Shown: positions 1 to 6,560, counted from the stretch's first letter. The stretch: DNA of 12,287 nucleotides from CAZPAH01 sp964584495 (GCA_964584495.1 CAZPAH010000088.1:1-12287); one strand, 5' to 3'. The notes: generated from the sequence alone by a model not told the origin. Translations and numbers: made by a program.

Positions 1-110
1 TGCGCATACCCCGTAGAAGGCATAACCGTCACCGCGAGAAAGATCGCCGGGACTATCAGTCCGAGCAGAACTTGAACAGCCGTTTTACAATTTTGCCTGA
101 GCGTTCTCAT
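1..110 (-). CDS. Start of an exported protein after pilO (pilP/pilQ position), truncated by the window edge
   Basis: An ATG at 110-108 opens a frame that runs 36 codons to the window edge without a stop. It starts MRTLRQNCK, continues as a hydrophobic stretch (VLLGLIVPAIFLAVTVM) and ends STGYA, which is a typical Sec signal peptide with an Ala-x-Ala-like cleavage site near residue 36. The start lies inside pilO (26 nt overlap) and has a GAGG Shine-Dalgarno 6 nt upstream, so translation is probably coupled to pilO. By position in the conserved pilMNOPQ order this should be pilP or the secretin pilQ. There is no lipobox Cys after the hydrophobic core, whereas PilP is usually a lipoprotein, so an AMIN/secretin-type protein or an atypical PilP are both possible. 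Too little is visible to decide. Confidence 0.7.
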   Translation of the reverse strand, partial: MRTLRQNCKTAVQVLLGLIVPAIFLAVTVMPSTGYA

Positions 111-696
111 CTGCGACCTCACCACCTTCCAGAAGGGTATATGCGGTCATTACCATTTCGGCTTCAATCGTGTAACCCTTGTTGTTCTTGGCGTTTTCCC
201 TGGTGGGAACGATCTTCAAGCCGGATACGTTGATTATTCGATCGAGGTTGGCCACCTTCGAGAGGAATACACCTACCTGGTGGTACTCTCCCCTGACCTT
301 TATCTTGACCGGATTCTCCATTACGAATTCCCTGCGGACGGGGCTCTGCGGTTCGAAGAGCTCGAAATCGACACCGGCCTGGTTGCCCGCCCTTGTCACC
401 TTGCGAAGCAGCCTGGAAACCTCTTTTTCCTGCGGAAGAAGGCTCTGAGCCGCAACCCACTTCTGGTGAAGCCTGTTGTACTCCTCTTCCAGCTTGGCCA
501 GATTCCCCACCGTCTTTCTCGCCTTTTCCAGCTCGGCGCTGATCTTTTCGTACTCCGAACTGAGCGTGTTGATCCTCGCCCTTGACGGATGGAAGAAGAA
601 CGGCATGAAAGAAGTGAAAAAATAGACGTAGCCGAGGATTACAATGAGAATCCCCACGATTATCGACTTCTGAACCTTTGGATCCTTGAAATCCAT
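85..696 (-). CDS. pilO: Type IV pilus inner-membrane alignment protein PilO
   Basis: PilO is a bitopic inner-membrane protein that pairs with PilN through its periplasmic part and links the PilM/PilC side to the PilP-PilQ secretin. The 203-residue product has a short cytoplasmic N-terminus (MDFKDPKVQK), one membrane segment at about residues 11-33, a charged coiled-coil stretch at about 38-85, and then a ferredoxin-like periplasmic domain. This layout and length are normal for PilO. I start it at the ATG at 696 because an AGAGG Shine-Dalgarno sits 7 nt upstream; a TTG two codons earlier (702) would be only 1 nt from that site. It follows pilN with a 17 nt gap, and its 3' end overlaps the next gene by 26 nt. 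Confidence 0.92.
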   Translation of the reverse strand: MDFKDPKVQKSIIVGILIVILGYVYFFTSFMPFFFHPSRARINTLSSEYEKISAELEKARKTVGNLAKLEEEYNRLHQKWVAAQSLLPQEKEVSRLLRKVTRAGNQAGVDFELFEPQSPVRREFVMENPVKIKVRGEYHQVGVFLSKVANLDRIINVSGLKIVPTRENAKNNKGYTIEAEMVMTAYTLLEGGEVADENAQAKL

Positions 697-713
697 TTTC
701 AATCCTCTCTTCC

Positions 714-1268
714 CTATTGAGGCATGACGTTGGCCGTCAGGCTGAACTTCATGACTTCGCGATCCTCAATCTCGCCCCTCTCGGCCTTTCGCAGGTCGAC
801 GGCCGTGAAGATAGATGAAGATTCGAGATTCGATATCATGTCAGCGACCGTGTAATTAGAGAAAGTTATCCCGTCTATATTGAAATTGTTCGGAGAAAGT
901 TCCGTAATGTCGGTCAACCAGCAGTTGGCGGGAAGTTTCATGCTGATGTCATTCATAAGCTTGACCCTGAAATACCTGTACCTGTCGAGCGAAGTTATCA
1001 GGCCGAGCCTGCGATCGACTTCCTCCCTCTCCTTCGTTATCTGCTTTATCTTGGCGAGCTGCGGCGCCAGGGCTTTCGATTCTTCCCTCGCAACCTCGAT
1101 CTTATGCTCGATATCCTTGATCTTGTGGTGCTGCAGGAATCCGATCGTGAATACCGAGATGAAAAACAACGCGATACCGGCCACGAGGTAGACCGTAGAC
1201 ATCTCGGGCAGATGGAGCTCGCGTTTCTTTACCCTGTCTTCCGGTGGAAGAAGGTTGATCCTTATCAT
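714..1268 (-). CDS. pilN: Type IV pilus assembly protein PilN
   Basis: The 184-residue protein opens with MIRINLLPPEDR. The INLLP motif is the hallmark of PilN: it is the cytoplasmic tail that docks into the groove of the actin-like PilM. One membrane segment follows at about residues 24-46, then a charged coiled coil (about 48-92), then a periplasmic fold ending in VMPQ. PilN heterodimerises with PilO in the periplasm and transmits motor state between cytoplasm and outer-membrane secretin. The ATG at 1268 is preceded by a GGGGA Shine-Dalgarno. The pilM-pilN junction is interrupted by the 10-N gap, so exact spacing or overlap with pilM cannot be read. Confidence 0.94.
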   Translation of the reverse strand: MIRINLLPPEDRVKKRELHLPEMSTVYLVAGIALFFISVFTIGFLQHHKIKDIEHKIEVAREESKALAPQLAKIKQITKEREEVDRRLGLITSLDRYRYFRVKLMNDISMKLPANCWLTDITELSPNNFNIDGITFSNYTVADMISNLESSSIFTAVDLRKAERGEIEDREVMKFSLTANVMPQ

Positions 1269-1281
1269 TATTTCCCCGCCT

Positions 1282-1291
1282 NNNNNNNNNN
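1282..1291. other. Assembly gap (10 N) at the pilM/pilN junction
   Basis: Ten consecutive undetermined bases. The last readable pilM residues are GLALR, which is where PilM proteins normally end within a few residues, and the pilN Shine-Dalgarno starts immediately after the N's. The pilM stop codon therefore must lie in the missing sequence. Ten N's is a common placeholder for an unknown gap length, so the distance cannot be trusted. Confidence 0.97.
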
Positions 1292-2367
1292 TTTCTCAAA
1301 GCGAGACCTATACCGACGGTCAGCAGCGGTGCCAGACTGTCAAGGTCTTCCTCGAACTCACCGAAGACGCCCTCTTCGTATTCGATCCCCTCTAGAGGAT
1401 TATGAATTGAGAAATCTATCCCGTGCTTATCGGAGAGGATATCGATCAGGAATGGGATTCTCGCCCCGCCGCCGCTGAGGATCACTTCATCTATGCCCTC
1501 GGCATCGCCGGCCGCTTTAAGGAAAGATATAGACCTCTCCACGCCGAGCGACAGGTCTTCGGAACATTTTCTTACGATCTCCTTGATTCCGTCCGGATCG
1601 ATCTCGCCCATATCGCCCGAGACGATCTTCTGGGCCTGCTCGTAGTCGACCGCCAGCTCCTTCTGCAGCATCTCGATATAGCTCCTGCATCCGACGCTGA
1701 TATCCCTGGTAAAATGGGGGCAGTTATCCTGGATAATGTTTATATTAGTTACATCGCTTCCGATATTTATCAGGCCTATAACCTTTTTTTCGTCGGTTTC
1801 GGCCTCCTCCTCGGCGAAAGTCCCTTGGTTCGCCTCGAAGCAGTTCTGCACGGCGAACGAATCGACGTCGATTATCGATGGATTGAGATCGGCGTCCCTG
1901 ATGAGACTCGCATGCAGGTTGACCATATCCCTCTTGGCGGCAACCAGCAGAACCTCCATCTGATTCGCTCCGATGTCCTCGTGAAGGATCTGGAAGTCGA
2001 GGCAGACGTCGTCGATATCGAAGGGAACGTGCTGTTCCGCCTCCCAGAATATCGCCTCCTGAGCATCCTCCGGAGCCATCTTATCCATCACGACCTTCTT
2101 GACGATTACGGCCCTGCCGGACACCGCGGAGACGACGTTATGATTTGTCACCCCCGCCTGCTCCATGCACTCCCGGATACCTTCGATGACAAGGCTGCGA
2201 TCCATGATCTCGCCTTCGACGATCGCCTCCGGTAGAAGCCTGTTAAGACCGAAATGCACGATCCTTGGAACACGGCCCGAATGATCGATCTCGACGATCT
2301 TTATCATGCTTGAGCCGATGTCAAGGCCCACAGTCGAGGATTTTTTCATGAACGGTAAAGAGATCAT
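1292..2367 (-). CDS. pilM: Type IV pilus actin-like ATPase PilM (3' end lost in assembly gap)
   Basis: PilM is a cytoplasmic FtsA/actin-fold protein that binds ATP and the N-terminal tail of PilN, coupling motor ATPases to the alignment complex. Visible motifs: phosphate-1 loop VGLDIGSSMIKIVEI (residues 13-27), the second phosphate motif INIGSDVTNINI in the middle of the protein, and the adenosine motif VILSGGGARIPFL towards the C-terminus. 358 residues are readable, essentially full length for the family, ending GLALR at the N run. The start at ATG 2367 (MISLPFMKKSS) gives the usual short lead before the first motif. An alternative ATG at 2349 lacks a Shine-Dalgarno. Continuing the frame through the N's would run into pilN and is not real. 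A sigma-54 type promoter lies 131 nt upstream. Confidence 0.93.
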
Positions 2368-2497
2368 TCTCGCACCAGCCTTATAGTTTTTGCGATAAAC
2401 CGACTGCTATTTGCCCGGTAAAACCCGTTAAAACGTTGCAGGAACGTTCACCGATCCGTATAAATAGCGGGTTTTCCTCCTCGAATCTTCGATACAC
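2368..2497 (-). promoter_or_regulatory. pilM 5' leader with nested inverted repeats
   Basis: Between the predicted sigma-54 start (about 2486) and the pilM ATG lies a leader of about 120 nt. It contains an 8-base perfect inverted repeat, AAAACCCG/CGGGTTTT (arms 2468-2475 and 2420-2427). Inside it is a second hairpin with AACGTT arms (2443-2448 and 2432-2437) and a 5-nt loop. A strong GGAGG stretch next to the outer arm is not followed by a start codon, so I do not call a leader peptide. What is seen is the dyad symmetry; an effect on mRNA stability or translation is inference. Confidence 0.5.
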
Positions 2498-2512
2498 GCA
2501 ACAAATGTGCCA
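2498..2512 (-). promoter_or_regulatory. Sigma-54 (RpoN) -24/-12 promoter for pilM operon
   Basis: Read on the minus strand the site is TGGCAC-ATTTG-TTGC, with the -24 GG and the -12 GC separated by exactly 10 nt. This matches the RpoN consensus (TGGCAC N5 TTGCA/T) except for the final base. It lies in the only gap upstream of pilM and points toward it. The C of the -12 element is at 2498, giving a predicted start near 2486. The cluster encodes its own sigma-54 activator, PilR, which is the obvious partner. Confidence 0.8.
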
Positions 2513-2548
2513 AAGGCTTGAGTATCGTCAAAGCTGTATCCCTGTGCT

Positions 2549-2626
2549 TTAATTAACGTTGGGGGAAGGAGAATGCCGGGCGGCGGCAGATTCCGCCGTT
2601 ATTGCAAGATTTATGTGCAATCTGCC
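2549..2626. promoter_or_regulatory. Candidate upstream activator region of the pilM promoter
   Basis: Two elements are visible. An AT-rich palindrome TTAATTAA (2549-2556) sits 38 nt upstream of the -24 GG. An 8-base inverted repeat GGCAGATT/AATCTGCC (2585-2592 and 2619-2626) is centred about 95 nt upstream of the -24 GG, with a smaller ATTGCA/TGCAAT pair (2601-2606, 2616-2621) inside it. Sigma-54 activators bind dyads at this sort of distance and DNA bending between the two is normal. The same spacing recurs upstream of pilA. A further CGGCGG/CCGCCG hairpin (2581-2598) overlaps one arm. The stretch also carries the end of the pilD transcript; I see no hairpin with a T-run that would end it. 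Confidence 0.45.
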
Positions 2627-2653
2627 AGCACCCCCCCGAAGGAGGAATTTCGT

Positions 2654-3418
2654 TCAGAAACATGTCAGGTACCAGTCGAGAATCTCCCTGCCGAAGAGAA
2701 GGCACACGGCTGCGGCCGGAGCCAGAAAGGAACCGAAGGCAACGGTGCTCTTGCCTTCCTTCCCAGAGCGAAGAAGATATATCCCGTATATCGAACCGAA
2801 AAAGGAGGCGATCACAATCACGGGCAATACGAACCCTACGCCTAGAAACGCCCCTATCATAGCCATCAGCTTGACATCTCCCCCTCCCATCCCGTCGGCG
2901 TGCCTTATCAGCTTATAGAGGGCTCCCACGGCCCAGATGCCCCCCCCTCCGGCCAAAGCTCCGGCGGCCGAGGAGACGACCGTCAACTCGCCGCTCACAA
3001 GGGACCAGACTAGCCCTATCAGTATGAACGATAGGCTTATCTCGTCGGGAATTATCCTGTGATTCCAGTCGATAAAAGTCACCGCTAGAAGGGCCATCAG
3101 AAACGCATAGGCGAAGGCCGCATCGACCCCCGCCCCGAACCTCCAGATCGCCAGGACCGCCAGGGCGGCCCCGACCAGCTCCACCAGCGGGTATCTGAAC
3201 GGGATGTTTATACCGCATCCCCTGCACCTGCCCTTCAGGAAGATATAGCTGGCAACCGGGATATTCTCGTACCACCGGATTGTCCGCCGGCATTCGGGGC
3301 AGTATGAACGGGGCTTGATAATCGACCCGTTAATAGGCACCCTGTAGATCACGACGTTGATAAAGCTCCCCGCGGCGAGCCCGAAGAGAACGGCGGCCGC
3401 GATCACCGGGATCGTCAT
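2654..3418 (-). CDS. pilD: Prepilin peptidase / N-methyltransferase PilD
   Basis: PilD is the inner-membrane aspartic protease that cuts class III signal peptides of prepilins after Gly and methylates the new N-terminus. The 254-residue protein has the N-terminal methylase region GSFINVVIYRVP (17-28) followed by two zinc-type Cys pairs, C40-x2-C43 and C65-x2-C68. The peptidase aspartates are D117 (in FIDWNHRIIPDE) and D181 (in GMGGGDVKLMAMIG). The rest is hydrophobic segments, as expected for an A24 family peptidase of this size. Its start codon overlaps the stop of the upstream TPR-like gene by 4 nt (ATGA) with a GGGGAGG Shine-Dalgarno. It is therefore co-translated with the ABC/TPR genes rather than with pilA or pilM. 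Confidence 0.96.
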   Translation of the reverse strand: MTIPVIAAAVLFGLAAGSFINVVIYRVPINGSIIKPRSYCPECRRTIRWYENIPVASYIFLKGRCRGCGINIPFRYPLVELVGAALAVLAIWRFGAGVDAAFAYAFLMALLAVTFIDWNHRIIPDEISLSFILIGLVWSLVSGELTVVSSAAGALAGGGGIWAVGALYKLIRHADGMGGGDVKLMAMIGAFLGVGFVLPVIVIASFFGSIYGIYLLRSGKEGKSTVAFGSFLAPAAAVCLLFGREILDWYLTCF

Positions 3419-4104
3419 CTTCCCTCCCCTTCCTTTTCCTTCATACGCTTTTCCAGGCGGTCTATATACCTTTCGGCGAGCTCCCTTATATACCTGTTAT
3501 CGGAATTTTCCGCCAGGTCCTTCCAGAGGACAATGCTCGTTTCGATGTCGCCCCCCTTTGCCGCCGCATCGGCGGCGAACCTTGCGGCGCGCTCGTCGGC
3601 CCCCGGCAGGGAGGCCGCCATCCTGAAATACCTTTCCGCCTCGGCGTAGTTTCGGCCGTCGAGGTAGTGCAGAAATCCCATCTCGTAGGTCAGCCAGAAA
3701 TCATCGGGATTGTTTCTTATCCCTTTCTCCATGAGCTCGACTCCCGACTCGTAATCGTCGAGATCCTCGGTCAACACCAGGGCGCTGAGCTTGTAGGCCC
3801 CCTTGAACGCCGGGTCGAGATCGGTTATCACCCCGGCCAGGTGCTTGAAAAGATCAATATTGTTCTTGGCTGTCCTGTATCCGCCGTAGTACTGGATCGC
3901 CCTGAACCAGAGCAGATCGGCAGCCAGGTTCCTGTAACCGAGGGAGGCCGCCCGCATGAAACCGCTCGAAGGCAGGTAGGCTACCTCGATATCGGCCTTC
4001 CCCCTCGCGATCGGTTCCACCATGATAGCCGACTGCACCAGGGCGAATACCGCCGCGGCGGCTATCGCCGGATGAAGTGCTTTCCCCTTAATCTTCCAGC
4101 TCAT
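3415..4104 (-). CDS. Membrane-anchored TPR-like protein of the pilus ABC module
   Basis: The 229-residue protein starts MSWKIKGKALHP and has one hydrophobic N-terminal segment (about 11-31), either an uncleaved anchor or a signal peptide. A conserved-looking block follows, GYRNLAADLLWFRAIQYYG (56-74), and then helical repeats of TPR character: about 86-110, 114-135 (YESGVELMEKGIRNNPDDFW), 136-168 (MGFLHYLDGRNYAEAERYFRMA) and 172-200. It ends in a highly charged, lysine- and glutamate-rich tail. The ATG at 4104 overlaps the permease stop by 1 nt (TGATG), and the 3' end overlaps pilD by 4 nt. A longer in-frame reading up to 4569 only shadows the permease. Position (ABC transporter upstream, PilD downstream) suggests a periplasmic or membrane-surface partner of the transporter or of pilus assembly; it may correspond to the accessory PilG of Myxococcus, but I cannot test that. 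Specific function unknown. Confidence 0.85.
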   Translation of the reverse strand: MSWKIKGKALHPAIAAAAVFALVQSAIMVEPIARGKADIEVAYLPSSGFMRAASLGYRNLAADLLWFRAIQYYGGYRTAKNNIDLFKHLAGVITDLDPAFKGAYKLSALVLTEDLDDYESGVELMEKGIRNNPDDFWLTYEMGFLHYLDGRNYAEAERYFRMAASLPGADERAARFAADAAAKGGDIETSIVLWKDLAENSDNRYIRELAERYIDRLEKRMKEKEGEGR

Positions 4105-4874
4105 CAGGAAAACTCCCGTCGCTTGAAGACGAGGCAGGCCAGATACAGGACGACGGAGCAGTAGACGGCGGCATACAGCGTGGCAAGGGCCGGATCCCAC
4201 GTTCCGAACCTCAGGTGGTGCACCGCTTCGTTTCGGAAATTGAAAACACTGAGGTTGGGAAGGATATAATAGAACCCCTCCATGAGATATCTCACGACGG
4301 TCCCGCCGAACTTTCTGGCGAAAGCCCTGAGGTCTCCGCTGAGGCTCCCAGCTATGAAGATGCAGACGGAGAAAAACGAAGTGAGGACCGGCGTGGTGAA
4401 GGCGCTGAAGAAGATCACTATCGAGCATATCACCGACACTTCCAGCAGCGACATGTATATCGCCCAGAAGAAGGTGCCGGACAGCGATCCGCTGCCCAAC
4501 GGGATCATTAAGGTCAGGATAACCGTCATTAGCGCTATTATCAGGGCCAGCGTGGAGAATATCCCCCAAAATTTTCCTATCAGATACTCGTGCCGCGAGA
4601 CGGGCCTCGTGAGGACCATGAAGATGGCCTTCTTGTCGACCTCCTTGTGCACGAGGGACGATCCGGCGACAATGACGGTCAGCACGCCGAGAAGTGAGAT
4701 ACAGGCAAGCCCGACATCCATTATAATCTTTCCCTTCGCCGCTCCCACCGAAAGGGGGGACAGGACGTACGTGCTGAGAAACATTATCCCTCCGAATATG
4801 AGGACCACGTAGAGAATCTTCTCCCTCACAGTTTCCCGGAAGGTGTTCAACGCAATGCTGGCCACCCTTCTCAC
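4104..4874 (-). CDS. ABC-2 type transporter permease (pilus cluster)
   Basis: The 256-residue membrane protein has about six hydrophobic segments (roughly 20-38, 53-75, 102-126, 139-159, 162-181 and 228-251). The first loop carries EVDKKAIFMVLTRPVSRHEYLIGKF (78-102), the coupling-helix-like block typical of ABC-2 permeases in which a TRP/SRxE stretch contacts the ATPase. It starts with GTG at 4874, overlapping the ATPase stop in GTGA, with AAGGA upstream, so the two are translated as a pair. It would form the transmembrane part of an exporter with the preceding ATPase. By position it resembles PilI of the Myxococcus pilGHI set, which is required for pilus assembly there; the assignment is by position and family, not by close identity. 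Confidence 0.9.
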   Translation of the reverse strand: MRRVASIALNTFRETVREKILYVVLIFGGIMFLSTYVLSPLSVGAAKGKIIMDVGLACISLLGVLTVIVAGSSLVHKEVDKKAIFMVLTRPVSRHEYLIGKFWGIFSTLALIIALMTVILTLMIPLGSGSLSGTFFWAIYMSLLEVSVICSIVIFFSAFTTPVLTSFFSVCIFIAGSLSGDLRAFARKFGGTVVRYLMEGFYYILPNLSVFNFRNEAVHHLRFGTWDPALATLYAAVYCSVVLYLACLVFKRREFS

Positions 4875-5851
4875 GATCTCACTTCCTTACTTTCCTCCCG
4901 CTCCCGCACGCCGGTCCTATCGCCGGCCGGCCGGCGGGACAGCTCTCCTAGAAAGACATCCTCGAGCGAGACGGACTGGTTCGCGACCCTGAGAATTTCT
5001 CCGCCGTTGTTGTATATATGCTGCAGAACGGTCCTCAGATATTCCTGCTTCTTCACCGTCAGAAAGATCTCCTTGCCGTTCGAATCGGCCCTTTCGATAT
5101 AGTCGTCGAGGTCCGTCACATAAAACGAATCGGTCATCCTGGCGGTCACTTCGACCTTTCCCTCGTTTATCAGGAATATCTCGTCGAGCCCGATCGATTT
5201 GACTATTTTCCCGTCCCTTATAATGGCGGCCCGGTTGCAGAGGGCTTCCATATCGGGAAGGATATGGGAGGAGAAGAAAATCGTCTTCCCCTTCCTTTTA
5301 AGCTCGATAAGGATATCCCGGACCATCTTCCTCCCGAGAGGATCGAGCCCCGAAAAGGGTTCGTCCAGTATGAGAAGATCGGGATCGTGAAGTATCGCCT
5401 GTGCGAGGCCGCACCGCTGCAGCATCCCCTTGGAGAACTTTCTCAGGCTCATATCGAGGTGGACACCCAACCCGACTAGCGATGATGTCTCGGAGACTTT
5501 CGCGGCGATATCTCCCGAACGCAGCCCGCTCATCCTCGCGCAGAAGCGCAGGAACTCGCCAAGCGAAAGATGGGGGTAGAAGAAGGGGTTCTCGGGAAGG
5601 TAGCCGACCCTCGACATCGCCCTTTTATCGCCCGCATCCATACCGAAGATGGAGATCCGCCCCGAATCGGGCTTCATCAACCCAAGGATTATCTTTATCG
5701 TAGTCGTCTTGCCGGCCCCGTTCGGGCCGAGGAATCCGAGTATCTCGCCACGGTCGGCGCTTAGAGAGAGGCCGTGGAGAATTTCGCTCCTTTTGCGCGA
5801 GATATCCGCTTTGAACGATTTGTGGATTTCCTCTACCTTCAGAACATTCAC
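4871..5851 (-). CDS. ABC transporter ATP-binding protein (PilH-like, pilus cluster)
   Basis: The 326-residue cytoplasmic ATPase shows all nucleotide-binding motifs: Walker A GPNGAGKT (42-49), a Q-loop position carrying Glu (YLPEN, E87, common in the ABC-2 exporter class), signature FSKGM (139-143, a variant of LSGGQ), Walker B LLILDEP with D163/E164, and the H-loop His196 (SSHIL). A C-terminal extension of about 100 residues follows the core domain, as in NatA/CcmA-type exporters. The start is GTG at 5851 behind GGAGGGAG at 7 nt. It heads a four-gene overlapping unit ending in pilD and has a weaker sigma-54 type site 128 nt upstream. In Myxococcus xanthus an ABC ATPase at the same cluster position (PilH) is needed for pilus assembly; the transported substrate is not evident from sequence. 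Confidence 0.93.
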   Translation of the reverse strand: MNVLKVEEIHKSFKADISRKRSEILHGLSLSADRGEILGFLGPNGAGKTTTIKIILGLMKPDSGRISIFGMDAGDKRAMSRVGYLPENPFFYPHLSLGEFLRFCARMSGLRSGDIAAKVSETSSLVGLGVHLDMSLRKFSKGMLQRCGLAQAILHDPDLLILDEPFSGLDPLGRKMVRDILIELKRKGKTIFFSSHILPDMEALCNRAAIIRDGKIVKSIGLDEIFLINEGKVEVTARMTDSFYVTDLDDYIERADSNGKEIFLTVKKQEYLRTVLQHIYNNGGEILRVANQSVSLEDVFLGELSRRPAGDRTGVREREESKEVRS

Positions 5852-6029
5852 AACGCTTCTCCCTCCGGCCGGCTCCTAGAAGGACCACCGGATGTGACCG
5901 CACCTGGATATCTTTCCACCGGCATGTGGCAGATTTCCTTGAATTTCCAGCAATTTTTCCATCTATCCTTGGGATTATGCGAAAAATATGCCTTTTCCCA
6001 TACTCCGCTCGACAAGGCGGCCCCCAAAT
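5852..6029. other. Intergenic region upstream of the ABC/TPR/pilD unit
   Basis: No open frame with a credible start is present. The region holds the second terminator tail on one side, the sigma-54-like site at 5978-5993, and a leader of about 116 nt to the GTG start. I saw only short, weak dyads in this leader (for example CCAC/GTGG around 5921-5935), unlike the clear hairpins in the pilA leader. Confidence 0.6.
5978..5993 (-). promoter_or_regulatory. Weaker sigma-54-like -24/-12 site for the ABC/TPR/pilD operon
   Basis: The minus strand reads AGGCAT-ATTTT-TCGCA, with GG (5991-5992) and GC (5979-5980) exactly 10 nt apart. It departs from the RpoN consensus at the first T of the -24 box and the first bases of the -12 box, so it is weaker than the pilA and pilM sites. 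Support comes from its place directly behind the pilA terminators, its orientation, and a -12 to start codon distance of 128 nt, close to 131 and 133 at the other two sites. An AT-rich run (6026-6036) lies about 38 nt upstream of the GG, but this is the terminator T-tract. Confidence 0.5.
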
Positions 6030-6052
6030 AAAAAAACCGGCATCCCTGCGGT
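6030..6052 (-). terminator. Second (distal) intrinsic terminator after pilA
   Basis: On the minus strand, ACCGCA and TGCCGGT form a 6-bp stem with one bulged C and a GGGA loop, followed directly by a run of seven T's. It lies about 30 nt beyond the first terminator and would catch read-through, isolating pilA from the ABC operon. Confidence 0.7.
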
Positions 6053-6070
6053 CGGTCGAATCGCGGCCGC

Positions 6071-6102
6071 AAATAAAAAAGGGCGGCCCGCGTGAGCCGC
6101 CC
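6071..6102 (-). terminator. Main intrinsic terminator of pilA
   Basis: On the minus strand, a perfect 7-bp GC stem GGGCGGC/GCCGCCC with an 8-nt loop is followed at once by TTTTTT. It begins 26 nt after the pilA stop codon. This is a textbook rho-independent terminator and makes pilA a monocistronic unit, the usual arrangement for an abundantly expressed pilin. Confidence 0.93.
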
Positions 6103-6128
6103 CGATCAGGCCAATCCTGAACTCTATC

Positions 6129-6560
6129 TTACTGACCGGAGGTCAGCGTAATTACGATATTTCCCGCGTCCTTGCCGCATCCATCGATCGTGTAGCCGAT
6201 ATTGACGCCACCGACCACGACGGCGACATAACCCGTCTGACCGGAAGTGGCGGCACCGGCGAACACTGGCTCTGTGGCAACCTTGGTGAACGGATTCTCA
6301 AGCAGGTTTCCGCCGGGAAGAAGATCCTGCAGCACATCGCCGCTCGGCGTGGCGTCTGCGGCCGCAGCAGCGTAAACACCGTCATTCTGAACGGCGAAAT
6401 CCTCGGCGGCGAGCTGAACCGTGTGGCAGTTCGACTTGACCGAGGCTTCCTTCGCTCTCGCCTGCATGTTTATAAAGTTGGGTATAGCGATCGCGGCAAG
6501 AATACCGATGATGACGACGACGATCATCAACTCGATAAGGGTGAAACCCTTGTTATTCAT
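6129..6560 (-). CDS. pilA: Major type IV pilin PilA
   Basis: The prepilin opens MNNKG/FTLIELMIVV: a short positively charged leader, Gly5 at the PilD cleavage site, Phe as residue 1 of the mature protein and Glu at mature position 5, followed by the hydrophobic helix that packs in the fibre core. The precursor is 143 residues and the mature pilin 138. The globular part carries exactly two Cys, C45 near the end of the helix and C128 near the C-terminus (DGCGKD), a possible disulfide. An NPF motif (89-91) resembles that in many pseudopilin-like pilins. Start ATG 6560 has GGGAGG 6 nt upstream; the frame stays open to a TTG at 6671 but that extension is non-coding leader. It is flanked by its own sigma-54 promoter and two terminators, so it is expressed separately from its neighbours. 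Confidence 0.95.
   Translation of the reverse strand: MNNKGFTLIELMIVVVIIGILAAIAIPNFINMQARAKEASVKSNCHTVQLAAEDFAVQNDGVYAAAAADATPSGDVLQDLLPGGNLLENPFTKVATEPVFAGAATSGQTGYVAVVVGGVNIGYTIDGCGKDAGNIVITLTSGQ

Noticed and set aside
1102..1291. Continuation of the pilM frame through the N run into pilN
   Set aside because: It depends on reading undetermined bases as sense codons, and after the gap the residues are a shifted-frame shadow of pilN. PilM proteins end close to GLALR.
1423..2235. Plus-strand open frame (270 codons) opposite pilM
   Set aside because: Antisense shadow of a clearly identified gene, with composition set by pilM codons.
2631..2645. Possible terminator after pilD (CCTCC-TTCG-GGGGG on the minus strand)
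   Set aside because: A stable tetraloop hairpin is possible, but no T-run follows it, so I do not call it an intrinsic terminator.
4105..4569. N-terminal extension of the TPR-like gene up to 4569
   Set aside because: The extra residues are an out-of-frame reading of the permease, which has proper membrane helices in its own frame. The ATG at 4104 with TGATG coupling and a membrane segment right after it is the better start.
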